Assembly (NCBI RefSeq): GCF_002939945.1 | Contig: NZ_MDEB01000005.1 | Location: 62,001-126,000, forward strand | Direction: 5' to 3' | Origin: Xanthomonas arboricola pv. populi | Lineage (GTDB): Bacteria > Pseudomonadota > Gammaproteobacteria > Xanthomonadales > Xanthomonadaceae | DNA: 64,000 bases | Shown here: piece by piece, positions 53,142 to 61,868 of the stretch | Layout: each line of letters opens with the position of its first letter | How positions within the stretch are numbered: the first letter of the stretch is position 1 | Position numbers and translations under genes: made by a program | The notes under the pieces: model-generated | Told to the model about the DNA's origin: nothing | The model's input: the letters and a program-made list of their open reading frames with translations, nothing else | The model's database searches: none

Positions 53142-54256
53142 CAGGAAGACTCCTCTACGGCGATGGCGGTGACAGGCGTTGAAGCGACTGCGGATGGGCG
53201 GGAAAGAACGGGTGTTTCGGGAAGTGACTTGGCGCTGCGCTCGTTGCGAAGTCGCTCGGTATTGCGACGACGCGGCTTGCGTGGCGGCCGCGGCCGCACC
53301 TCGGACAAGAGTGTGGCAAGAACAGTTGCGTCGATATTACCGCCAGAAACCACCGCGCACTTGCGTTTACCCGAAACGCGGCGACCGGCGGCCAAGGCCA
53401 GCGCGCCAGCGCCCTCGGCGATGACGTGTTCTTCCAGTGCCAGACGCACCAGCGTTTCGCGCAATTCGGCCTCGCGCACGATCACCACATCGTCGAGCAG
53501 GCTCGAGCACAGGCGGCGGGTCAGAAAGCCGGGAATCTTGACCTTTACGCCATCGGCCAGCGTAGGGACGGGAGCGATTTCGCGCAGATCGCCGCGTACG
53601 GCGCGCGCCATCGAATCGACACCTTCCACCTGCGCGCCGACGATGCGCACGCCTTGTGATTTCAGCGCCAGCGCCACCCCGGAGGCCAGTCCGCCGCCAC
53701 CGATCGGCACGATCACCACGTCCGGCGCATGCGCGGCCAGTTCGATGCCGACCGTGCCTTGCCCGGCGATCACATCCGGGTCGTCGAAGGCGGACAGAAA
53801 ACGGTAGCCGTTCTGGCCGGCCAGCTCGCGCGCGAACGCAAATGCCTCGTCGTAACTGTTGCCATGCTGGCGGACGGTGGCGCCCCAGTGTGCGACGCCG
53901 GCGATCTTGGTCTGCGGCGCGCCGTAGGGCATCACCGTGATGGCCTGCACGCCCAGCCGATATGCCGACCACGCCACACCTTGCGCATGGTTGCCGGCCG
54001 AGGCGCAGATCACCGGGCGCTCGTCGCCGCGTTCCAGCCCGGCCAGCAATGCGTTCAACGCACCGCGCACCTTGTAGGAGCCGGTGCGTTGCAGATTTTC
54101 CAGCTTCAACCACACACCGAAGCGCTCGGCGTAATGCAGCGGCGTGGGCGACAGGTACTTGCGCAGACGGGCCTGCGCGGCGAGCACGTCGGCCACGCTG
54201 ACGGCCACGTCGCCTACGTCTGGCTCCTGCGGGGAGGGGCGGCCGGAATCAGGCAT
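53138..54256 (-). CDS. ilvA: Threonine dehydratase IlvA, form without ACT domain
   Basis: This 372-residue PLP enzyme makes 2-oxobutyrate from threonine for isoleucine synthesis. The PLP lysine is Lys62 in [10 protein letters not shown], and the phosphate loop is GGGGLASG. After the catalytic domain (to about residue 320) there is no ACT-like regulatory domain; instead a basic, Arg-rich tail of about 50 residues ([12 protein letters not shown]...) follows. E. coli IlvA is about 514 residues with two regulatory subdomains, so feedback inhibition by isoleucine may be missing or work otherwise. The position within the ilv operon supports a biosynthetic rather than catabolic role. Confidence 0.92.
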   Translation of the reverse strand: MPDSGRPSPQEPDVGDVAVSVADVLAAQARLRKYLSPTPLHYAERFGVWLKLENLQRTGSYKVRGALNALLAGLERGDERPVICASAGNHAQGVAWSAYRLGVQAITVMPYGAPQTKIAGVAHWGATVRQHGNSYDEAFAFARELAGQNGYRFLSAFDDPDVIAGQGTVGIELAAHAPDVVIVPIGGGGLASGVALALKSQGVRIVGAQVEGVDSMARAVRGDLREIAPVPTLADGVKVKIPGFLTRRLCSSLLDDVVIVREAELRETLVRLALEEHVIAEGAGALALAAGRRVSGKRKCAVVSGGNIDATVLATLLSEVRPRPPRKPRRRNTERLRNERSAKSLPETPVLSRPSAVASTPVTAIAVEESSW

Positions 54257-54331
54257 TGCGGCACGCGCACGGCCGATCCGGAAGAAGACACCTCCGGATG
54301 GCGGTTTGATGCTCGCGCGAGGTCTGGGCGT

Positions 54332-54589
54332 TCACGCCGCGACCTCGACCGAATCCAGCGCGGTGATCACCACCGACTCGCAGTCGTACACCTTCTGCAA
54401 CTGCAGGCGCAGCGTCTCCGGTGGCCGGGCGCTGTCCACGTCCAGTTGCAGATGCCAGCGGCCGGCATCGTCCGGCGCGCAGGCGCCCTGGATGGCGCAG
54501 GGGCGGAAGCCGCGCCGCTCGGTCATGCCGAGCACGCGCACCAATGCGCCTTCGGCCGGCGTCAGCACCAGATCAAGCCGGTAACGCAT
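54332..54589 (-). CDS. ilvM: Acetolactate synthase small subunit IlvM-like
   Basis: This 85-residue protein has the ACT-like pattern of the IlvM-type small subunit (MRYRLDLVLTPAEGALVRVL, then the LQLQKVYDCESVVI end). It should stabilise and regulate the large subunit IlvG. It overlaps the end of ilvG by 17 bp, which points to coupled translation and a fixed subunit ratio. The ATG at 54589 is the natural start. Confidence 0.88.
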   Translation of the reverse strand: MRYRLDLVLTPAEGALVRVLGMTERRGFRPCAIQGACAPDDAGRWHLQLDVDSARPPETLRLQLQKVYDCESVVITALDSVEVAA

Positions 54590-56294
54590 GCGATGTCTCC
54601 TTGGCCGCGTGTGCGGGATTGCTGTCCAACATGGTGCTGTTGGCGTTGTTGGGCGGCACCAGCGGCCACACGTTGGCGCGCGCGTCGATGGCCACATGCA
54701 GCAGGCCGGGGCCGGGTTGCGCCAGCAGTTCGGCCAGCGCCGCGTCCACGTCGCCGCGCGCGACGATGCGCTTGGCCGGGATGCCGAAGACCTGCGCCAA
54801 TGCTGCAAAATCCGGGTTGTCGGACAGATCGATTTCGCTGTAGCGCTCGGCAAAGAACAGTTCCTGCCACTGCCGCACCATGCCCAGCGAACTGTTGTCC
54901 AGCAGCACGATCTTCACCGGCAGCTTGCAGCGCGCGATCGTCACCAGCTCCTGCACGTTCATCATGAAACTGCCGTCGCCGGAGACCAGCACCACGGTGC
55001 GGTCCGGGCAGGCGAACTGCGCGCCCATCGCCGCCGGCAGGCCGAAGCCCATCGTGCCGAGCGCGCCGCTGGTGAGGTGATTGCGCGGATCGTTGAAGCG
55101 GCAATGCTGGGCCACCCACATCTGATGCTGACCCACGTCGCAGGCGATGATGGTGTCGGCCGGGGCCACTTCGCTCAGGCGTTTGAGCAGCGCCGGCGCG
55201 TAGATATCGGTGCCGGGCGCGTCGTAACGCGCGCCGAATTTTTCGCGGTTGGCAAAGCAGCGCGTGCGCCATGCCTGGCAATTGCCACGTGCCGCGCTCA
55301 ATGCCTTCAGACTGACCGCCACATCGCCGGGCACAGCGATGTCGGCCGTGCGCAGCTTGGAGATTTCATACGCATCGGCATCCAGGTGGATGACGCGCGC
55401 AAATGGTGCGAACTCGCTCAACTTGCCGGTGGCACGGTCGTCGAAGCGCGCGCCGACCACCACCAACAGATCGCATTCCTGGATCGCCATATTGGCCGCA
55501 CGGGTGCCATGCATGCCCAGCATGCCCAGATAATCCGGATGCGCATGCGGCAACGCGCCCAGGCCGCGCAAGGTCAGCGCGGCGGGAATGCCGGTGGCTT
55601 CGACAAAGCGCCGGAACGCCTCCACCGCACCGGCCAAGGCGATGCCGCCGCCGCCGTACACCACCGGGCGTTCGGCACTGGCGATGGCCGCCAGGGCTTC
55701 GGCCAATTTCGTATCTTCCGGGGCCGGGGGCGGCAACACCGCCGCCGGCACGTGATCGGGCAGATGGGACGCGTCGGCAATCTGCACGTCCTTGGGCAGG
55801 TCGATCAGCACCGGCCCGGGACGCCCCTCGCGCGCGATACGGAACGCTTCGCGCACCATGCCCGGAAGATCCTCCACGCGCCGCACCAGAAAGCTGTGCT
55901 TGACGATCGGCATGGTCATGCCGAACACGTCCAGTTCCTGGAACGCATCGGTGCCCAGCAGGGGCGTGGCGACCTGGCCGGTCAGGCACACCATCGGGAC
56001 CGAGTCGAGCATCGCATCGGCGATGCCGGTGACCAGATTGGACGCGCCCGGGCCGGACGTGGCCACGCACACGCCGACCCGGCCGCTGGCACGGGCGTAG
56101 CCGTTGGCGGCCAGGGCGGCGCCCTGTTCGTGACGGACCAGGATGTGCTTGAGCCTGGAATCCACCAGGGCGTCGTAGAACGGCATGATGGTGCCGCCCG
56201 GATAACCGAACAGCGTTTCCACGCCTTCTGCTTCCAGGGCCTGCGTCAGCCAGCGCGCGCCGTTGCGGGGCGTGCTGTGTGCGGAGGTGTTCAT
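54573..56294 (-). CDS. ilvG: Acetolactate synthase large subunit IlvG
   Basis: This 573-residue ThDP and FAD enzyme condenses pyruvate to acetolactate or with 2-oxobutyrate to acetohydroxybutyrate. The catalytic Glu56 is in VRHEQGAALAA, and the ThDP-Mg motif runs GDGSFMMNVQELVTIARCKL to LLDNS. FAD-region segments such as LGMHGTRAANMAI are intact. It lies 42 bp after ilvC and overlaps ilvM. Confidence 0.95.
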   Translation of the reverse strand: MNTSAHSTPRNGARWLTQALEAEGVETLFGYPGGTIMPFYDALVDSRLKHILVRHEQGAALAANGYARASGRVGVCVATSGPGASNLVTGIADAMLDSVPMVCLTGQVATPLLGTDAFQELDVFGMTMPIVKHSFLVRRVEDLPGMVREAFRIAREGRPGPVLIDLPKDVQIADASHLPDHVPAAVLPPPAPEDTKLAEALAAIASAERPVVYGGGGIALAGAVEAFRRFVEATGIPAALTLRGLGALPHAHPDYLGMLGMHGTRAANMAIQECDLLVVVGARFDDRATGKLSEFAPFARVIHLDADAYEISKLRTADIAVPGDVAVSLKALSAARGNCQAWRTRCFANREKFGARYDAPGTDIYAPALLKRLSEVAPADTIIACDVGQHQMWVAQHCRFNDPRNHLTSGALGTMGFGLPAAMGAQFACPDRTVVLVSGDGSFMMNVQELVTIARCKLPVKIVLLDNSSLGMVRQWQELFFAERYSEIDLSDNPDFAALAQVFGIPAKRIVARGDVDAALAELLAQPGPGLLHVAIDARANVWPLVPPNNANSTMLDSNPAHAAKETSHALPA

Positions 56295-56336
56295 GCGTTG
56301 CGGACCTTCGGTGTTAGCGGTGGGGGTGCGGCGGCA

Positions 56337-57338
56337 TTACGCCGCTTGTTGATTCGCGGGTGCGGCGGCGGCTTGCTGCTGCCCGTTGAGCCACACCATC
56401 TTGGCGCGCAGCTTCTTGCCCACTGCCTCGATCGGGTGCTCCAGATCGGCCTGCTTGAACTTGGTGTAGTTCGGCAGGCCGGCTTCGTATTCGGCCACCC
56501 AGTTCTTGGTGAAGGTGCCGTTCTGGATGTCGGTCAGCACGTCCTTCATGCGCGCCTTGGTGCTGGCGTCGATCACGCGCGGGCCGCTGACATAGTCGCC
56601 GTATTGCGCCGTTTCGGACACGAATTCCAGCATGCGGGTGATGCCACCTTCGTAAAACAGGTCCACGATCAACTTCAGTTCGTGCAGTACTTCGTAATAC
56701 GCGATTTCCGGCTGATAGCCGGCTTCCACCAGCACTTCGAAACCGGCCTGCACCAGCGACGAGGCGCCGCCGCACAGCACGGCCTGTTCGCCGAACAGAT
56801 CGGTTTCGGTCTCTTCCTTGAAGGTGGTCTTGATGATGTTGGCGCGTGCGCCGCCCAGGCCGCCTGCATAGGTCAGCGCGAACTGCTCGGCCTTGCCGCT
56901 GGTGTCCTGGTAGACCGCATAGATGCACGGCACGCCGCGGCCGATCTCATATTCGCGACGCACCAATGCGCCCGGGCCCTTCGGCGCGACCAGCACCACG
57001 TCCAGATCGGCGCGTGGGGTGATCATGTCGAAGTGTACGTTCAGGCCATGCGCGAACAGCAGGCAGGCGCCTTGCTTCATGTTCGGGGCGATGACCTCTT
57101 CGTAGAGCTTCTTCTGCACCATGTCCGGGGTCAGGATCGCGACCAGGTCGGCGCTCTTCACCGCCTCGGCCGGCGCCACCACGGTGAAGCCGTCGGCCTG
57201 GGCCTTGGATTCGGTCGGGCCACCGGCACGCAGGCCGACGGTGACGTCGAAGCCGGAATCGCGCAGGTTCAGCGCATGCGCGCGGCCCTGGCTGCCGTAG
57301 CCGATGATCGCGATTTTCGGTTGGGTGTCGTTGCTCAT
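56337..57338 (-). CDS. ilvC: Ketol-acid reductoisomerase IlvC
   Basis: This 333-residue class I KARI makes dihydroxyacids from acetolactate and acetohydroxybutyrate with NADPH. The cofactor loop [19 protein letters not shown] stands close to the N-terminus, shorter at that end than many homologues, and the metal-site helices of the knotted domain ([28 protein letters not shown]) are present. The C-terminal tail is rich in Ala and Gln. It is the first structural gene after the attenuator, so its expression should follow leader-peptide control. Confidence 0.95.
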   Translation of the reverse strand: MSNDTQPKIAIIGYGSQGRAHALNLRDSGFDVTVGLRAGGPTESKAQADGFTVVAPAEAVKSADLVAILTPDMVQKKLYEEVIAPNMKQGACLLFAHGLNVHFDMITPRADLDVVLVAPKGPGALVRREYEIGRGVPCIYAVYQDTSGKAEQFALTYAGGLGGARANIIKTTFKEETETDLFGEQAVLCGGASSLVQAGFEVLVEAGYQPEIAYYEVLHELKLIVDLFYEGGITRMLEFVSETAQYGDYVSGPRVIDASTKARMKDVLTDIQNGTFTKNWVAEYEAGLPNYTKFKQADLEHPIEAVGKKLRAKMVWLNGQQQAAAAPANQQAA

Positions 57339-57542
57339 GGAGTAGTCCTTGCGGGGTTAGCAGTGGGAAAAGAATCAGCAGGCAGCGTCAGAGGCTGGCC
57401 GGCCGAGCAAAGCGGGGATGGACGACGGCACCGGCCACGCAGGCTTCACCAGCGCCGTGGTCGGCGCGGGTGGGGCAGAGGGTGGCGATGTCGGTGTTGT
57501 CGTTCATGTCATTCGAAACTTTTGGTGGTCCCTGAAACGCGA

Positions 57543-57570
57543 AACCCCGCGCCGTTGCCGGTGCGGGGTC
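57543..57570 (-). terminator. ilv attenuator terminator
   Basis: ACCCCGC pairs with GCGGGGT and the stem continues inward through one G-U pair to eleven base pairs with a four-base loop. On the minus strand TTTCGCGTTT follows. Its first arm can pair instead with a segment at 57613-57622 inside the leader ORF (CCCGCACCGG on the plus strand against CCGGTGCGGG at 57558-57567), giving the antiterminator. Confidence 0.88.
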
Positions 57571-57596
57571 TGATCGAAGCCTTGTGTGTCTGTTGC

Positions 57597-57719
57597 CTAC
57601 ACGAAGTCCCGTCCCGCACCGGTTGGCGAGGTAATAAGTACGAGCACGAGAAGCGACGCTGCCGACGCGCCGATGGGCGCGGACACTGGGGCGTTCGAGG
57701 TGGTGTGGCGGTGCGACAT
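57597..57719 (-). CDS. ilvL: ilv operon leader peptide IlvL
   Basis: This 40-codon ORF ends in a TAG just before the attenuator hairpin. Its residues 23-30 read LLVLVLIT, seven consecutive branched-chain codons plus Thr, the hallmark of a leader that measures charged Leu, Val and Ile tRNA. When these are scarce the ribosome should stall there and let the antiterminator form. The start ATG lies only about 8 bases after a possible -10, so the transcript may be nearly leaderless; a GTG at codon 12 is an alternative start. Confidence 0.88.
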   Translation of the reverse strand: MSHRHTTSNAPVSAPIGASAASLLVLVLITSPTGAGRDFV

Positions 57720-57726
57720 GTGACTG

Positions 57727-57756
57727 AGATAACCATCGCGGCAGGTGGGGTGTCAA
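57727..57756 (-). promoter_or_regulatory. Probable ilv operon promoter
   Basis: A perfect -35 TTGACA (57756-57751) is followed after 18 bases by TTATCT (57732-57727), preceded by TG as in extended -10 promoters. Transcription would start at or within a few bases of the ilvL ATG. Confidence 0.6.
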
Positions 57757-57979
57757 CCCTTGCGCATGAAACGGCCGCATCAATCGGCGCTGTGTCGCGA
57801 GAAACCGCGTGGCAGCAGCATGGTTGCTGTTGAAACCGGATCGCTGCAGGCCAGCGTTTGACGATACGGGTCACCCAATGCGCGGCATTTGTGCTGACAG
57901 GCAGTGCTCACCGAGCGACGCGGCCCGACCCCGCTGGTATGGTTGGCGACTCACATGTGGTGTCCGGGGATCTTCCGTC

Positions 57980-59689
57980 ATGCGTCGCGTACCTGTGCTG
58001 TTGATATCTGCCTTGGCGCTGCTCGCGCCGCCCCTCAGTGCCGCCGACCGGATCACCGGGCAGCCGTTCGCCACCCGCTCGGAAGTCATCGCCCCGCATG
58101 CGATGGCAGCGACCTCGCAGCCGTTGGCCACCCAGATCGCGCTGGATGTGATGAAGGACGGCGGCTCGGCGGTGGACGCGGCGATTGCCGCCAATGCCGC
58201 GCTGGGCCTGATGGAGCCGACCGGCAACGGCGTCGGTGGGGATCTGTTCGCGATCGTCTGGGATCCCAAGACCAGCAAGCTCTACGGCTACAACGGCTCG
58301 GGCCGTTCACCCAGGTCGCTGACCCTGGCCGAGTTCCAGCGCCGTGGGTTGAAGGACATTCCGCCGACCGGCCCGTTGCCGGTCTCGGTGCCGGGCGCGG
58401 TGGATGGCTGGTTCGCGCTGCACGAGCGCTTCGGGCGCAAGCCGATGGCGCAGAACCTGGCCCCGGCGATCCGCTATGCCCGCGAGGGCCATCCGGTGGC
58501 CGAGACCATCGCCTATTACTGGGACCGCTCGGTGCCGCGCCTGTCGCAGTACCCCGGCTTCAAGGAGCAGTTCACCATCGACGGCCACGCACCGCGCAAG
58601 GGCGAGCTGTGGAAGAACCCGAACCTGGCCAACACCCTGCAGCAGATCGCCGACGGTGGCCGCGATGCGTTCTACAAGGGCGACATCGCCCGCACCATCG
58701 GCGCCTATTTCAAGGCCAATGGCGGCTACCTGAGTTACGAGGACCTGGCCAGCCACACGGGCGAGTGGGTGGAGCCGGTGTCCACCAACTACCGTGGCGT
58801 TGATGTCTGGGAGTTGCCGCCCAACAGCCAGGGCATCGCCGCACTGCAGATGCTCAATATTCTGGAGGGTTACGACTTCTCCAAGATCCCGTTCGGCTCG
58901 GCCGAGCACGTGCACCTGTTCACCGAAGCCAAGAAGCTGGCCTTCGCCGACCGCGCGCACTTCTATGCCGACCCGGCGTTCCAGCCGGCACCGCTGGCCA
59001 GGTTGATCTCCAAGGACTACGCCGCGCAGCGTCGCGCGCTGATCTCCATGGACAAGGCGCTCAAGGAGGCACAGCCGGGCACGCCCAAGCAACTGGAAGA
59101 GGGCGACACCATCTACATGACCGTGGCCGATGCCGACGGCATGATGGTGTCGTTGATCCAGTCCAACTACCGCGGCATGGGCAGCGGCATGGCTCCGCCG
59201 GGGCTGGGCTTCATCCTGCAGGACCGTGGCGAGATGTTCGTGCTGAAGAAAGATCATCCCAACGGCTACGCGCCGGGCAAGCGGCCGTTCCAGACCATCA
59301 TTCCCGCCTTCGTCACCAAGGACGGCAAGCCGTGGCTGAGCTTCGGGGTGATGGGCGGGGCGATGCAGCCGCAGGGGCACGTGCAGATCGTGATGAACCT
59401 GGTGGACTTCCATATGAATCTGCAGGAAGCCGGCGATGCGCCGCGCATTCAGCATGAAGGCTCCACCGAGCCAACCGGCCAGGCCACTGCGATGAGTGAC
59501 GGCGGCGAGGTCAACCTGGAAACCGGCTTCTCCTACGACACCATTCGCGCGCTGATGCGCAAAGGCCATCGGGTGATCTTTGCCGATGGCCCGTATGGCG
59601 GGTATCAGGCGATCGCGCGCGACCCGGCCAGCGGGGTGTATTACGGCGCCTCGGAAAGCCGCAAGGACGGGCAGGCCGCCGGTTACTGA
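57980..59689 (+). CDS. ggt: Gamma-glutamyltransferase-family protein, periplasmic
   Basis: This 569-residue Ntn-hydrolase precursor has a signal peptide ending near APPLSA, the large-subunit signature [14 protein letters not shown] and LPPNSQG, and the cleavage-site region [17 protein letters not shown]. The Thr after GD fits the autocatalytic nucleophile; typical GGTs have TTHxSVVD here, so this protein belongs to the YwrD-like or acylase-like branch. It may hydrolyse glutathione or other gamma-glutamyl or acyl amides in the periplasm. It is a single gene, divergent from the ilv operon. Confidence 0.88.
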   Translation: MRRVPVLLISALALLAPPLSAADRITGQPFATRSEVIAPHAMAATSQPLATQIALDVMKDGGSAVDAAIAANAALGLMEPTGNGVGGDLFAIVWDPKTSKLYGYNGSGRSPRSLTLAEFQRRGLKDIPPTGPLPVSVPGAVDGWFALHERFGRKPMAQNLAPAIRYAREGHPVAETIAYYWDRSVPRLSQYPGFKEQFTIDGHAPRKGELWKNPNLANTLQQIADGGRDAFYKGDIARTIGAYFKANGGYLSYEDLASHTGEWVEPVSTNYRGVDVWELPPNSQGIAALQMLNILEGYDFSKIPFGSAEHVHLFTEAKKLAFADRAHFYADPAFQPAPLARLISKDYAAQRRALISMDKALKEAQPGTPKQLEEGDTIYMTVADADGMMVSLIQSNYRGMGSGMAPPGLGFILQDRGEMFVLKKDHPNGYAPGKRPFQTIIPAFVTKDGKPWLSFGVMGGAMQPQGHVQIVMNLVDFHMNLQEAGDAPRIQHEGSTEPTGQATAMSDGGEVNLETGFSYDTIRALMRKGHRVIFADGPYGGYQAIARDPASGVYYGASESRKDGQAAGY

Positions 59690-59769
59690 GCAAGCGTTTG
59701 CGGGTGCGTGGCGTCGCTCAATTGCAGCCGCGGCGCGCCGCTAATGATCGTGATGGATTAGGAATTCCC

Positions 59770-61608
59770 ATGAGCTCGATGCAACAGCCCGATCCGCCGT
59801 CGCAAACGCACGCGGCGCGGCTCCCCGATGCACCGGTCGCGCTGCTGCGGCTATCGGCCGAGGCCTGCGTGGTGGCCTGCAATCGCGCCGGCCTGGACGT
59901 CCTGGGCAAGACTGCCGGCGAGCTGCAAGGCGCGCCGGCGTCGGTGGTGTGGGGATTGAGTGCAGCCGATCTGGTCGGCGAAGACGGCGTATGGGCCGCC
60001 CCCGGCGACGACCCGGCCCGGCGCGTGCGTTATGTGCGCGACCGCGAGCACGGTGGCTGGATGTTGTCGCTGCCGCATGTGGAAACCGCGATCCTGCTGC
60101 GCGAAGCCACCCGTCTGGCCGAAGACAGCCGACCGGTGCCGATCTCGCCGCTGCTGCAGCCGTTGGTGACACGCCTGCAGGCCGAACACGAGGACCGCAC
60201 CGTGCTGGAGCGCATTGCCCAGGCGCTGGCCGGCTGCGAACTGGAACTGTTGCTGCCGCCCGGTCTGGCGGAGACCGACATGGGGCGCCGGCTGCAGGCC
60301 GGCTTTGGCAATCTGGCCGAGGCGATCCGGCAGGCAGTGGCGTTGTCGGTGCAGATCGCCGCCGAAGTGCCGCCGCTGGTGGCCGGGAACGACGAGATGG
60401 TGCGTCAGTCGCAGGCGCAGACCGACGCGCTGGATGGCGCACGCACTGCGGTGGAGCGGCTTGCTTCGAGCCTGCAGGACGTCAATGCCGATCTGGCACA
60501 GGTGATCGCGCTGGCCGCCAGTGCCGACGAAAGCGCACGTCAGGGTGTCGCCGCCGCGCAAGCGCTGGGCCAGGCCATGCACGAAGTGGAACGTCGCGCG
60601 GCGCGTGCCGGCGAGGTCATCGAAGTCATCGACTCGGTGGCGTTCCAGACCAATATCCTGTCGATCAACGCCAGCATCGAAGCCGCGCATGCCGGCGATG
60701 CCGGGCGCGGCTTTGCGGTGGTCGCCACCGAGATCCGCCGCCTGGCCGAACGCGCGGCAGCGGCAGCGCGCGACGTGCGCGCGATCCTGGCCGAAACCAG
60801 CGCCGCGGTGGGCGAGGGCGCTGCCTCTGCGCGCGGCACCGAAGCGGTGCTCGATGGCATCACCCGCGTGCTCGGCCAGGCCAGCAGCGCGATGACCACG
60901 GTGGCCGTGCGTATCCAGGCGCAGGACGGCGAGATTCGCGGCATCGAACGTGCCGTCGATGGCGTGGTGGCGCTGGGGCGCAGCAACCTGCAGCATGCCG
61001 CGCATGTGGCCGAACGTAGCGAGGCGCTGGAGCGCGGCACCGAAACGCTGCGCGACTGCGTGGGCCTGTTCCGTCTGCCGGCCGACCCGCTGGCAGTGCC
61101 CCGCCACGCGCGCGTCAAGGAGCTCGCCGTAGCGACCGCCGCTCGTATCGGCACTGCCCTGGCGCAGGCCATCGCACGCGGCCAGATCGATGAAGCGGCG
61201 CTGTTCGCACGCAGCTACACACCGATTGCCGGCGTGGAGCCCGCCAAGTTCAGCACCGACTTCGATGCGCTTTGCGACGAGGTGTTACCTGCCTTGCAGG
61301 AGCCGCTGCTGGATGCGCATCCCTGGATCGTGTTCGCCATCTGCGCCAATCCCGACGGCTATGTGCCCACGCACAATCTGCGCTTCACCCAGCCGCTGAC
61401 CGGCGATCCCAAGCGCGATCTGGTCGGTAACCGCACCAAACGCAAGTTCACCGACCGCGTCGGCCGTAGCGTGGGCGCGCACACCGATCCGTATCGCCTG
61501 CAGGTCTACCGCCGCGACACCGGCCAGATCATGTTCGACCTGTCGGCGCCGATCTACGTCGGTCGCAGGCACTGGGGCGGTTTGCGGGTGGGCTACACGC
61601 TTGAATGA
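59770..61608 (+). CDS. Soluble methyl-accepting-type chemoreceptor with C-terminal sensor-like domain
   Basis: This 612-residue protein has no signal peptide or membrane helix. Residues 20-115 look like a degenerate PAS domain; a coiled coil leads to an MCP signalling tip at about 283-331 ([35 protein letters not shown]). After the signalling domain a further globular region at about 445-612 carries [21 protein letters not shown] and [10 protein letters not shown], a pattern seen in receptor sensor regions. It should act on the CheA-CheW array or another cytoplasmic signalling complex; the ligand is unknown. The ATG at 59770 is likely; 59779 is possible. Confidence 0.87.
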   Translation: MSSMQQPDPPSQTHAARLPDAPVALLRLSAEACVVACNRAGLDVLGKTAGELQGAPASVVWGLSAADLVGEDGVWAAPGDDPARRVRYVRDREHGGWMLSLPHVETAILLREATRLAEDSRPVPISPLLQPLVTRLQAEHEDRTVLERIAQALAGCELELLLPPGLAETDMGRRLQAGFGNLAEAIRQAVALSVQIAAEVPPLVAGNDEMVRQSQAQTDALDGARTAVERLASSLQDVNADLAQVIALAASADESARQGVAAAQALGQAMHEVERRAARAGEVIEVIDSVAFQTNILSINASIEAAHAGDAGRGFAVVATEIRRLAERAAAAARDVRAILAETSAAVGEGAASARGTEAVLDGITRVLGQASSAMTTVAVRIQAQDGEIRGIERAVDGVVALGRSNLQHAAHVAERSEALERGTETLRDCVGLFRLPADPLAVPRHARVKELAVATAARIGTALAQAIARGQIDEAALFARSYTPIAGVEPAKFSTDFDALCDEVLPALQEPLLDAHPWIVFAICANPDGYVPTHNLRFTQPLTGDPKRDLVGNRTKRKFTDRVGRSVGAHTDPYRLQVYRRDTGQIMFDLSAPIYVGRRHWGGLRVGYTLE

Positions 61609-61633
61609 CGCGATCGCGTGCGTGCACGCTCCC

Positions 61634-61660
61634 AAAAAAAAGCCGCCGAAGATAGGCGGC
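61634..61660 (-). terminator. Rho-independent terminator of the right-edge TonB receptor
   Basis: Read on the minus strand, GCCGCC and GGCGGC form a six-pair stem with a seven-base loop, followed directly by eight T residues. It lies about 210 bp after the receptor stop. Confidence 0.8.
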
Positions 61661-61792
61661 AGGGAGAGAGAGCAGGTTTCTTGTTGTAGTGACTGCAGGC
61701 TAGCGGTGTGATGTGCCGTGCAAATGTCCCTGCATGGCGCCGCTGGCGTGCTGCGTGCCAGACGGCCGGTTGCGTGTCAGCCCTGGCACATG

Positions 61793-61822
61793 CACAACGA
61801 CCTCCCGAAGGAGGTCGTTGTG
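61793..61822 (-). terminator. 13-bp hairpin with UUCG loop on the minus strand
   Basis: CACAACGACCTCC pairs perfectly with GGAGGTCGTTGTG around a four-base loop. On the minus strand the loop is TTCG closed by C-G, a very stable tetraloop. There is no T tract, so it may protect the 3' end of the receptor mRNA with the true terminator further on. Confidence 0.65.
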
Positions 61823-61868
61823 ACCACCGGCGTATCCAGACAGCGGACCGGCGACGCAGGGGGCGCGA

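Noticed and set aside
54332..54853. 173-residue ORF ending as IlvM
   Set aside because: Its first 88 codons overlap ilvG in another frame with low-complexity translation; only the last 85 residues match the small subunit.
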